From: Phyto melanocephala
Taxonomy: Eukaryota > Arthropoda > Insecta > Diptera > Rhinophoridae
Assembly: GCA_941918925.1 (NCBI GenBank)
Contig: OW799234.1
Location: 81,506,997-81,570,996, forward strand
Direction: 5' to 3'
Length of the DNA: 64,000 nt
A model generated the notes under the pieces. It was given only the letters and a program-made list of their open reading frames with translations, was not told the DNA's origin and searched no databases. Of this stretch, positions 45,173 to 55,632 are shown in pieces (the first letter of the stretch is position 1; every line of letters starts with the position of its first letter). Position numbers and translations under genes: made by a program.

Positions 45173-48056
45173 GGTCTACAATTTTTATAAAATTACCCAC
45201 CGTGCGTCGCATTGCAGTTGGCCAGTGCTTAATCAGTGCCTAAGTTAGTGTACAATTTCTACTATTTATGTATTTGCCCGCTTCACTGACCGTCCAACCG
45301 AACGTCTTTCTTGTTAGTTAGTTTATTTACTTTAAATACAAACATATTTACTGTCGTTGTTGAAGTCTGGCAGTTTTGTTGTTTGTTGGCTGGTTCGTTG
45401 GTTGGTTACTCACTCGTATTTAATGTTTGCAATTTCTCTGATTTCAATCGCTTGCAGTTATAGACATTTACAAATGTTCGTTTGCAATTTGCTATTGTTG
45501 ACAGTTGCCATTAGTTATTTGTTTATAGTTTTTCTTTATTCATTTATATTTGTTTACTGCTATTAGCTGGCCTTAAGGGGTTGTGTTTAGCTATGCTCAT
45601 TTGTAATCCTAAAACATGGAAATATTATTCAAAAATATAAGAATTATTTTAGATGATATTTCACTTGATCTAATTATCTTTTGTCGTGACAGTCTGACCT
45701 CTTAAGAATTTTCGTTTTAGTAGATTTCATCATTAGCTTGACTAATGATTTGGTGTTGCTATTAATTTTCCACATAAATCTAAACTTTCAGATTTGACTT
45801 TCTTGCACGCAGTTTATAGTAATTACAGAGCAAAATAACACATTTTTGAGTCTGTTAACTACCTTTTACTTTCTGTAACACAACGGGACCCTCGGAGGAT
45901 CCAAATGAGCTATGCCTTCGGGCGGCTGCGGGATATAACCTAACTACCTGTTACTTTCTGTTTCTTTAACATACATGCAGTCTTTCTAACTCAGCCAATA
46001 AATATTTTGTTTAAACTTACAATTTTGCAATATCCGATTTTTGTTTAAATATTTCTGTTCCATACTTTTCTTTCTCTCATATCCGTGCATGCATTTATCA
46101 TTCACTATCATAAAAGTGCCATTTTAATTAGTAAAACATTTTTAGTTGTGTGTTCTATTTTCTCCTGCAAATTTGAAACTACTCTGCTGTAAATGGTACT
46201 AAAACAGATTGTTTCTAAATCAATTTTGTAGTTTCCATTCCATAGTTATTGGGTGAAGCGAAGCTAGAAAGACAGACTGACAAATATAAAAAAAATATTT
46301 ACGGAAAAATATAGTTGTACTTTTCCAGAGACTTAATCATTGTCGTAGGCGGTCTAAAACAAATGTCATAAAACCATAGAGGGTTTAATCATTGATTTTA
46401 AAGGAGTTCAATAGCTTACTAGGAGAGGCTTTACAGAGGGTGCGCTAATGACGAAACTCGAATTTTTTGTTGGTTAAAAAATTATTTTATATGCTCCTGT
46501 AATAGTTAATATCTTGTGGTGCAAATTCAAGATTTATGCAAGAGTTTCTCAAGGTGTTATTTCCTTTTAGCTATTTTCTATTTCTCTAAAATAGTTTTTT
46601 GCAAATATTTTGTTTTTGATATTTTGTTCAACATCAGCAAATGTATTTAAATAAGTCAATATCTATTGCAAAGTTAAAGTTTATAGCACTTAAGTCCTTC
46701 ATATGAAGCAATCGAATTTTTCGTGTTTTAAATTTGTTATTATTAACAATTTTCTGCTAAACAGAGTTCTGTCTTCGATGTTTTTTCTTTTGTTTCATAT
46801 TCTATTCAAGTTGCAAAAACAAAAATATTATTGTCAAATTCACAAGGTGTCCTAAAGTATCGTATTGTCATAATCTTAAAAAATTTTAAAAAGGTTTTAA
46901 AGTCTGCACTATTTTTGGAAATTTTTGCCAAAAACTTGTAGGGCATTTTGTTGATACACCAAATATGTATTACAAATGAAATTTATATAAATTTACGAAT
47001 AAGAGTGAGTCACAAACCAGCCAATTAGCTTTTCCGGCCATAGTCGCAAATCGTACTTCGCTTATAACAATATCCTTAAAGTTTGACTTATTATTCGATA
47101 TTACAGTTAGTGTGAGTTGTACGAAAATAAGAGGACTTGCTTCCGACAATTGCATCTGTTCATGTAATACATATCGTTTTATTTAATATACATAGATAAA
47201 TATTAAAGCAAGTATAAAGCTAGAAACTATTAAATCGAAAAGAAAAAGCATAAAAATATTCTCACAAGTCATCCAAGCAAACCAACATAACATCAAATGG
47301 ACGCATCAAGGCGAATTAATACAGGTGAAATTATCAGCCCAACTGATAGGGAAACATATTTAATGTCAGCAATTTTTAAATTAACCTTAATATCATTTAT
47401 GAATGCAGAGATGTAAAATAAGATTTTGATTTCGGTATTAAACAATTAACTTAAGTGTACTTTTTGAAAATAAATGTACCAAATTTATGTATAATTGTTG
47501 CTTTTACACTATTTATTAAATTAAACATTTTAACAACTTTTCCTTTTCTTATGAAACTTTTAGTATACTTAAAACTCATTCGCTGCAAAGATTAAAAAAA
47601 ATATATTAAACTGATTATGAAACTTTGGCCCTTTATGGGAAGAGATATTCTGATTCATCCAATACATGTCCTTTTCCATGTTTTCTATGAAGATAGTATA
47701 AAAACTGGTTTGTTTAATTTACCAGTTATTTTCAAAACTATTTCGTTGCATATATCGTATATATATCGTAGCAACGGTAGCTGGTTCATTGTTTAAAATA
47801 TATATCACCCTACAAGGCGAGTTTTCAAAATACCATTTTTATTAGTTTTACCAAGACATATTTTTTCATCAGGTATGCGCAGTTTGGACAGAATTTTTTT
47901 GTTTATATTTCTTATGAATATAGTTTAATACAAAGCAAATTTATTCATCAGGTATTAATTCGTCAGCTGTTTATTTTTGTCTGCACTTATTTTAAACTTC
48001 AGCTGCCAAAGTTGATGGATTACAAATAGTCTTCTCTTTTCTCTTATTTACTTTAA
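45173..48056. other. No gene recognised apart from a retroinsert
   Basis: AT-rich. The minus-strand 61-codon frame at 46970-47155 has no recognised domain. The retroinsert at 45877-45941 is listed separately. Confidence 0.5.
45857..45961 (+). mobile_element. 65-bp retroinsert flanked by 20-bp target duplication
   Basis: AACTACCTTTTACTTTCTGT at 45857-45876 recurs at 45942-45961 with one mismatch. The intervening 65 bp (45877-45941) are strikingly GC-rich (GGGACCCTCGGAGGATCC, GCCTTCGGGCGGCTGCGGG) and end in ATATAACCT, resembling the AACCT ends of LINE tails in this window. Long duplication, short insert and a distinct end fit a severely 5'-truncated LINE or a LINE-mobilised RNA. Confidence 0.75.
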
Positions 48057-48982
48057 ACTAGCTAATACCCGGTAGTGCTTCGCCACCCCCATCGTAACAA
48101 AATAAAAATTTTATAGTTCAAAAATATATTTATTTTGCAAGTGCCACGCCTACTATTACTAAATCAACCATTTCTTATTCAAATAATCATATAGACGTCA
48201 AAGTGTCTCTTGAAAAATTTGGGTACTCTAACTATTATCGCTTCCCAGAATTTTTGTATTTAATTCATATGACAGGTGACACGCCCACTATTACTTAAGC
48301 ATCCATTTCTTATCAAAATAGTATGCAAAATTTAGGTACTCCTAACTGTTGTCGCTTCTCAAATATACGAGTTTTAGTATACAATTGCTATGAGAGCTGC
48401 CACGCCCACTATTTCTAATGTACCCATTTTTTCCAGAAATGTTTATTTAGGTGTCAAAGTTGCTCTTGCAAAATTTTAGTACTCTAATCGATATCGTTTT
48501 CCAAATATACGAAATTTAGTATTTAATTCATGTGGTCACGCCTACTATTGCAAGTCCGCCCATTTTTTATCCAAATGTTTGTGTAGATGTCAAAGTTTAC
48601 CGTACTTAATTTGAAGACTCTAGCTGCATTAACTTTCTTGATATATAATATTTAATACTTATTCTTAAATAGGGCGTGGCACCCCGCCCACTTACAATTT
48701 CAAACCAAAGTATAGCCTATAGTTCCTTCCAGACATACAGAAAGATTTATTAAAAATTATATAAAATCAGTATTTTGTAAATAAAATTTATTTTTTATGC
48801 CATATATAGATTTAGACATTAGACATATTGTAAATGAATTAAATATGTACATACAAAAATCTATTAATAAATAATAATAATAATAATACAGAAAGATTCT
48901 GTGAAAATTTCAAGGAAATCGGTGCAGCCGTTTAACCGTCTAAACATACAAACACACTTTGATTTTTATATACTTATATAGA
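48057..48982 (-). mobile_element. Non-autonomous Helitron, 926 bp
   Basis: On the minus strand it starts TCTATATAAGTATATAAAAA TC at 48982, continues GTGTGTTTGTATG and AGACGGTTAAACGGCTGCACC, and ends GGTGGCGAAGCACTACCGGG then TATTAGCTAGT at 48057. A precedes the start and T follows the CTAGT end, as expected. Inside are four to five diverged repeats of about 110-130 bp, each with ATAGTGGGCGTGGC and ATGAATTAAATAC.AAA.TT. A 138-bp retroinsert interrupts it near the 5' end. Confidence 0.9.
48735..48898 (+). mobile_element. 138-bp retroinsert with (TAA)n tail inside the Helitron
   Basis: ATACAGAAAGATT at 48735-48747 is repeated exactly at 48886-48898, a 13-bp duplication. The related Helitron at 60372-61095 has this site uninterrupted. 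The insert ends in ATAAATAATAATAATAATAAT, the tail type of I-like and some other LINEs, so it is most likely a 5'-truncated LINE on the plus strand. Confidence 0.85.
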
Positions 48983-51312
48983 TGTCAAACTTAATATATA
49001 AGAAACATTAACAAAAAAATTCTCTCCGAACTGTGACTAATCAAGACTAGATGATAAATAAATATATGCCTTTAGTTTTACTTTATATTAATTGTTTAGA
49101 CCTTAATTGTCATTTGTCGAATTTTATATTGCTATTTACTATAGACTATTGTAAACTATTTTGTAGCTGTTTGGTATCGTATTATAATAATATGAAATTT
49201 TCTTATGAACACTTGCACCAAAAATATTTTAACAGCATGATACTTTAATTGAACGCACTCATAAAATCTAATTACAGTATGTGGCTTTTATATTAAGATC
49301 ACTATACCTCCTTGCGTGCAGAACTTTTAAGGCTTCTCTAAATTAAAGATTTCCGGCCGTATGCAAAAAACAAATCTACTGTAGATTTGAAATAGATATT
49401 AGTTAATTGACGTATTAAGGCTAACATGTCTTTATTAAAAATATGTATCCGAAAACATTATTTCACCTCACATTAATTTTAACAAATACATACTTTTTAT
49501 ACTGGCAATACCATCAACTTTTTCTTACCATTTTGTGTTGTTAACGATACAAAACAACGAACTTCTATTCATTTGTTTAAATTATTCTTATTTGTACATG
49601 AAAAAATTGTGTTAAACTAATTTAATAATTTTATTAATAAAATAATTTTTCAATCGTGTATATAATATTTCTTTTATATTTAGTACAACAAAACAAAAAA
49701 ATAATAAATTTATAAAAAAGAAGACTTTTTCTTAAGAACAGAAGTGTTATTCGAATAACGAGCTTATTTTATTTATTTTGATTTTATTTACACCACTAAA
49801 AAGCACAACTAACAAAAACGCAATTAATTTAAAATTTTTTCATTTATTTATTATTTTACGAATTCTTCAAATTAAAATAAATGTATACATTTTTAGTACA
49901 ACATATTAACTTCATTTGTTGTTTTTGTCAATATTTTTCACAGCACAAAACGTAAAAAATAGAAAGAAAAACAGGATCTTACCTTAGTAAAGGTGTATTC
50001 CTACTTAAGAATTTGTAGAGATAATAAAAATGTTGAGCCTTTTTGAGTTTTAGTTAAGTATTTTTGCTTAACAAAATATTGGAATAACACATAAATTCAT
50101 AATTTAAGCAATTGAAATGTATCAAGTACACAAAGCATTCTGTTTATTTAAGCTACTCATAAGCAAGTTTAGAATAAATTTAAATAGTTTCTGACGATAT
50201 TTTACTTTCTTGATTTCTCAGCCTACAATATCACCTGAAAATCCACTTCTAAACACTTTATATCAATTTTATTTCAATTTTAGAAAAGAAAAACAAACAA
50301 AAAATTCATGCAACATACAGAATGGCCACTGGAACGTCAAATACTAAAATGCAAAATTTTCAACTGTCGATTTGAAAATAAATCTTTTAATAAATTTACA
50401 AAACCAAATACCAAGAAATGAAAACAACAATAAACAAGCTTTTTTCCAGACCAGTCCGAGAAGGTCGATTTTGAATACATTTCATACAAGAATTTAACAA
50501 AAAATCTACATCTATCTACAAGTATAAAGTGATATATAATGTACCTTCAATTGTTCATAAGCAATTGCAAAAGATGTTGCTGCGTCTGCTGTCGTTATTG
50601 AAGATGAGAAGTAAAATAATAAGAAGCACTTACCATAACCACAATAATATAATTTCAACTATAAATGAATGGACATACATACATACATACACATGTACTT
50701 CTGTATATCTCAATAAATGTACATCTGATTGTGAACATTCTACACAATAGTTTTATGTATAACTCGCATTTGTATTCGTATTGATATTATGCTGTGTACT
50801 TTAAAAACATTGAAGGCTGGTTTTATTTAAACAATTTTAAGATTTACACCTAGTGCACAAAAGGCCAGTTAACAGGGTGATATCGAAAGATAACTTTTTC
50901 ATAAAACTTTTTTCTCAATTGAATAGTATTAAAGATGTGAAGTCTAACCCATATTTTGTTGAATAATTCAAACTTATGAACAAAATTTAAAATCGTATTT
51001 CGAGTTAGAGGTAGATTTTTTATAATGCACTTACTGTGTATGCCGAAAAGAGAATCATAAATACAATTTATAGCTTCTCGTGTGGTTTTTTCATCTTTCC
51101 TTTCAGATGTCTATGTTAAATATTTTTCCTTTTATGTATTTTTTCGTTATGGCCGATCGTTGACGTCGTGTTGGCTGGCTGTTTTGTAGCCTTTAATAAG
51201 ATGTCGAACTGAAATCAACATACTGATAGACACTTGGACTATTTTTTCAGCTCGTTCCATGCCACATAAGAACCTGAGATACCCAACTACACATAAATAT
51301 ACTTTTTAACAT
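48983..51312. other. AT-rich stretch without a gene
   Basis: A (CATA)n run occurs at about 50673-50692. The 65-73 codon frames have no domain. Confidence 0.55.
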
Positions 51313-52059
51313 AAACAAGTAACAGTGCTATATTCGGCCGTGCCGAATCTTATATACCCTTCACAACGTGTAGTCATGCAATAACAATTGTTTGTATCAC
51401 CATTCATCCCATATGAAATACGTGCATACGTACACGTTAGAATAAATGTGGCATCGAATCCCAGCTGAGCCAAAAAAATTTTATTTTATTTTATTTAATA
51501 TATTATCTATATTTCATTATTTTTTTTTATTTTTTTTTTAAAAAATTTTTTTAGAAAAATTTTTAAAAAATTTTTTTAAATTTTTTTTTTTAATTTTTTT
51601 AAAATTTTTTTTTGTAGTTTTTTTTATTATTTTTTTTCTTATTTTTAATATTTTTTTTTTTTGTAATTTTTTTTGTTTGGTATGTTTTTTACATGTATCT
51701 ATGTATGTATGTTGTTGTTGTAATTGTGAAAAAAAACGAGGTGGTCGCGGTTTTTTGCTCATATCTCAGAAAGTTATGGGGCGATTGTGCTGAATTTCAA
51801 CAGCGATTCATTCCTGGATATTTCCAAGAGATTGATACCATATACAGATCTGAGGAACATATAGTTGCTTCTAAAAGTTGATTTCAACCAACACACGGAC
51901 AGACGGGCAGACGGACAGACGGTCAGGGCTTAATCGACTCCTCTATTCATAAGCTTTCAGAAAATATATACTTTATGGGGTCGGAAATGAAAATTGTAGA
52001 AATTACAAACGGAATGACAAAGCTATATATACCCTTGTGCACCACAGGTGAAGGGTATA
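51313..52059 (-). mobile_element. INE-1-type repeat, full length
   Basis: Left (tail) edge AACAAGTAACAGTGCTATAT and TCGGCCGTGCCGAATCTTAT; right (head) edge CACAGGTGAAGGGTATA ending at 52059. Between them lie the tRNA-B-box-like GCATCGAATCCCAG (51451-51464), long T tracts, GTTATGGGGCGATTGTGCTG, the ACACGGACAGACGGGCAGAC tract and TATGGGGTCGGAAATGAAAA. It is the cleanest copy of the family in the window and the reverse-orientation counterpart of 35650-36342. No coding. Confidence 0.8.
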
Positions 52060-52089
52060 AAAATAAATAAATAAAAAATTAAATGGTAA

Positions 52090-52489
52090 TAAAAAAAAAT
52101 TTTTTTTTTGTCTCAACTGGGATTCGAACCTACGTTCATCCAGTGTGTGTTGTTGTAAAAAAAAAAACGAGGTGGTCGTGGTTTTTTGCTCATATCTCCG
52201 TTGTTTATGTACAGATTTTTCTGATTTTCAATACCGATCTGCTCCCGAATATTTCTGATGTTTTAATACCTCACGCGGGTCTTGGTGGTGTCGGGGGCCT
52301 CCAAAAAGTTGATTTCAACATACACACGGACAGACGGACAGACGGACAGACTGACAGAGCTTAATCGACTCCCCTATTCATAAGCTTTCAGAATATATAT
52401 ACTTTATGGGGTCGGAAATGAAAATTGTAGAAATTTCACACGGAATGACAAACCTATATATACCCTTTTTCACTGTGTGAAGGGTATAA
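52090..52489 (-). mobile_element. INE-1-type repeat, 5' half, tandem to the previous copy
   Basis: Same orientation as 51313-52059, only about 30 bp away. Read on the minus strand it has the head hairpin (TATACCCTTCACACAG), the disulphide-free spacer typical of the family, the TCTGTCCGTCTGTCC tract, and ends at the B-box-like GGTTCGAATCCCAG (52117-52130) and a T tract. The tail half is missing, so the two copies look like a broken head-to-tail pair. Confidence 0.75.
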
Positions 52490-53079
52490 AAATATGTGGT
52501 GAATTGTTGTTAAGAAGCAAAAAAAGCGAAGAATTAAAATAAAACACTGCTGAAGGGCAGTCAGTCAGTAGTTCATATTACATACATAAAGATGTATTTT
52601 ATTATTCTAAGATTCTTTGATGGCTTTAAAGCAAGCATCATACATATTTTCTGAGATTATTTATTTTTATGTTTTAAAATTTTACTTTTCATTAATTGGA
52701 GGATTAACTCAGTGTATTTATGATCTATTTGTTGTTTTTTTTGTGCTCAAATAAGAACGTAAAACCTACTTTAAATGGGAAATAATTGTAGGAACTATAA
52801 AAGCTTGGCATTTAAGAACGCATTAAATTTATGGCCATTTTCATGAATAAAATTTGTCTGAATTTAAATAAGATGACAGCGAAGTAAAAGCCAGCAAGAA
52901 TTAATACTTGTATTAAGTCAAATAAAGCTTAAGCCGTTCAATTTGAAAGTTTTAAAAAAATATAGTAAATTTATTCAAGTATTTTTCAAGTTCATTGAAC
53001 ATTAAAAGATTGACATATTATTCGGCATTTATAAAGTTATCCAACCGTTAAAATTACAATTGCTTCCGTTACCTTTTTG
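52490..53079. other. No gene recognised
   Basis: AT-rich sequence between the INE-1-type pair and the transposase relic. Confidence 0.5.
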
Positions 53080-53690
53080 CAACAAATAGCCCACATACGC
53101 TTAAAATTGGACATGTTCTGGAATATCGATTCTGTGTTGTCTAATTATCTTTTCTGCAACAGCCCAATGACTTTCCACAGTCAGAAGTGAAATTTGCCTC
53201 CCATGGTGCAATATTGACATTACTGTTTGAATACCACTCAGAGCCGCTTTTCTATAGTGGCATGTTGAAATAGTAAGGTGCTATGTCCTATTCTAAAAAT
53301 TTTAAATGTGTCTGATATCACATTGGATTAGCATTTTTGCCACAGCTTAAAATAGATTCCCACAAAAGAAACTTCTTTGGAATTACTTTTGTTTCTATCC
53401 GGAATCATGAAAATATCCAGCATCAACTACAAATAAATACTTACCCGGAAGTTGTGAAAAGTCTGCTGATACATAATTTTCATCATCTATTACACAGCAG
53501 GCGTATTATTTTTTTAAAATTTGTCCTCAGTTTCTTCGCTAGTTCTTTCGCCTCTACATTCTGTACCCAATCTAAAAACTTTCAGAACTTTATACGACTT
53601 TAACTAAGGATTGGCTTTGCGTAAAAAATAATTAACACATATGACTTTAAGGGCTTCTTTTCTACTACACAGGGGACTCTATAGAGCGAT
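53080..53690 (-). pseudogene. IS630/Tc1/mariner-superfamily transposase relic (maT-like), second copy
   Basis: Minus strand from about 53680: SRKEALKVICVNYFLRKANP, then LKSYKVLKVFRL (family SVRKAA.KL..S...V.K.KAKAGLKSYKV.KVP). It continues DDENYVSADFSQLPG (catalytic DDETYV.ADF.QLPG), IPKKFLLWESILSCGKNAN (family PKKFLVWQAICSCGK..Q), and ends SGSEWYSNSNVNIAPWEANF (family ..LEWY..NNV.FVP...NPPN). Stops and frame changes occur between blocks. Nucleotide similarity to 22700-22830 (CTTTC.GAA.TT.ATACGACTT.AAC) confirms the same lineage. An 88-codon plus-strand frame at 53337-53603 is its shadow. Confidence 0.8.
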
Positions 53691-54020
53691 AAAATTTCAC
53701 ATGCATATTCATTGAGTATAAAAACTATTAATAGGTTACACGCCTACCTCTCATTTAAAGTTGTTTCTTAAATTCATATAATTTCTCTATGGACAAAGAT
53801 TTCGGAAGAAAAATGGTCTCTGTGTTTCAACATCCAAGTAGAACTCATTATCAGAAATCAATTCCACTCACCTACCTACGCTCACTTCTGACTTAATCTA
53901 CAATTAATACAATTAAAAAGCTCATAAAAAACTTTGAAAAATAGTGAAATTTTGTAGCTTTCTGGTTAATGTTATTTCGTCAGAAAGTAACGGTGGCACG
54001 CCAACCTTCTTTATTACGGT
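53691..54020 (+). mobile_element. Interior fragment of the 54026-type INE-1-like repeat
   Basis: AAATTCATATAATTTCTCTA and GGACAAAGATTTCGGAAGAA are repeated with few changes inside the next copy at about 54690-54725. It is therefore a partial copy lying directly upstream in the same orientation. Confidence 0.65.
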
Positions 54021-54800
54021 CTTTTTATACCCGCTACCAAAAAATGGTGGGGGTATATTCTTTTCTTCATTTCGTTTGTAACACATCGAAATATGCACTT
54101 TAGACCCCATAAAGTATATATATTCTGAATCGGGGTTTGATTTGATGACGATCTAGCTATGTCCATCCATCTGTCTGTCTGTTGAAAGCACGATAGAGGT
54201 CGCACCGAAAAAGCTAGGGGGCTCAAGTTTTGCCAGAATCTTTCTTATAGACAAGGTTTGTTTGGTATTGAAAAAGGGCTAAATCGGAATATTAGGAAGA
54301 GAGTTATAGCTCGTAATGCAAGAGTAGGTAAAAAAACCATGTCCTTCCAAAATCGAATAAAATGCAATTGTGTCCAAGCGCATTAACGTAAAGTCATTAA
54401 ATTTCGTATGTATATTTACTGAGTAAAAAAATATCTTTCTCTGAAAATTGCTTAAAGCTATGAGTAAGACAAGGAGTTATAGATAAAAATGCACAAAAAA
54501 TTATACCGCATAGTGTATTTTTCGGTATATTCAAAATTTAAGACGTAATACAACTGACAAAATTAGATGTATGATTCTGAAATTTTGCAAATATCAGTTT
54601 TTGATCAAAGGCTTCGTTCTTACGGAAAATAACTGAGATACGCCGACTTTAACGCCCAGCTCCTATATAACGCTTTATCTCAAATTTATATAATTTCTCT
54701 GTGAATAAAGATTTTGGAAGAATAAAGGACTATATTGAAATATTTAAGTTGTATTTATTAGCAGAAACTTTATTGACACGCATATTTTAATGTTCACTTT

Positions 54801-55439
54801 CATTGAAAAACAAAATGGGAGCTCTTCGGAGTAATATAACTTTGGATAACGCTAAACCCCTTAAACGATTCAAGGATGAACTTAAATGTTGGGCGACGGA
54901 GGAACATGCCAGAAAATGGCAAGGCACTGACGTCGGCAAACTGACAAAAATAGTATGGGGTGACGCAAATCTTGAGAAATCAAAGGAAATTCTGAGATTA
55001 AGTAGACCAACACTTAGGAGACTAACCAGTGTGATCACAGGTCATACGGAGTTGAGAACTTATGTAGCTCGCATAAAACTGTCTGAGGAGACGACATGCA
55101 GTGCATGCGAGGAAGAGGATAAGACTTTGATACACTATCTCTGTCATTGTCCTGCGTTTGGGCATACTAGACGCGAGAATTTTACAGTGGATACTATGCC
55201 GAATTTAGAGTACCTGGGGAACGCAAACTGGAGGTCCATAAGAAATTACATTAAGGGGACTGAGTTCTTGAACTAGTCCGATATTTATTTATGGAAAAAT
55301 ATTGATTATGGTTTTGAATTGGGAATTCCGGTTCCCACATGGAGCGCACAAAATGCCACCTGGACATAAGTGTATACCTGTCATGGGTTTGGGCTTTAAG
55401 TGCCCCTCCTTTTCAACCTAACTTAACCTCATTGAAAAC
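54801..55439 (+). mobile_element. 5'-truncated LINE with target duplication, nested in INE-1-type repeat
   Basis: CATTGAAAA occurs at 54801-54809 and again at 55430-55438, bracketing about 620 bp (54812-55429). The insert holds the end of a LINE ORF2 and a 3' UTR ending TTCAACCTAACTTAACCT. The same 3' UTR occurs at 5866-5965, so this family has been active more than once in this genome. Confidence 0.85.
54812..55276 (+). pseudogene. LINE ORF2 C-terminal fragment (jockey/R1-like)
   Basis: An uninterrupted 155-codon frame from the truncation point to TAG at 55274. It is the zinc-knuckle-bearing end of a non-LTR ORF2: PTLRRLTSVITGHTELRTYV (family L......TGH..L..HL..I.), LSEETTCSACEEEDKTLIHY and LCHCPAF (C.AC..E.ET..HLLC.CPA), then LGNANWRSIRNYIKGTEFL. 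Catalytic domains are missing through 5' truncation. The apparent start codon belongs to the flanking DNA. Lack of stops over 155 codons suggests recent insertion compared with other relics here. Confidence 0.85.
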
Positions 55440-55632
55440 CTAAATTTACGAAAACATTTTACTATCACATCGAAAGTTTACAAAGAAAGTAATACATATT
55501 TTAGTATAAAGATATTATTCCTTAGCGATTACAGTTAATAACAAAATAATACATTTTGTGCTATAAAAGTACACAAAATTGGTGGTGGGTAAAAAAAATT
55601 CGGCACAGCCGAATATAGTGCTCTTGCTTGTT

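Larger units (their letters stand above)
54026..55632 (+). mobile_element. INE-1-type repeat split by a LINE insertion
   Basis: The head hairpin is TATACCCGCTACC with GGTGGGGGTATA (54026-54057), followed by TTTCGTTTGTAACACATCG, GACCCCATAAAGTATATATA and ATCTGTCTGTCTG. The tail is ATTCGGCACAGCCGAATATA and GTGCTCTTGCTTGTT at 55598-55632. Removing the LINE (54812-55429) and one copy of its duplication leaves an element of about 980 bp. Its tail matches 36600-36916. No coding of its own. Confidence 0.8.

Noticed and set aside
47748..47780. Hairpin with GTTGC/GCAAC around an ATATATCG repeat
   Set aside because: Stem of only 5-6 bp beyond the simple repeat; too weak to call.
49379..49399. Palindrome CAAATCTAC-T-GTAGATTTG
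   Set aside because: Short and expected occasionally by chance in AT-rich DNA; nothing around it supports a function.
51538..51762. Lysine-rich 74-codon frame
   Set aside because: Encoded by the T tracts in the centre of an INE-1-type repeat.
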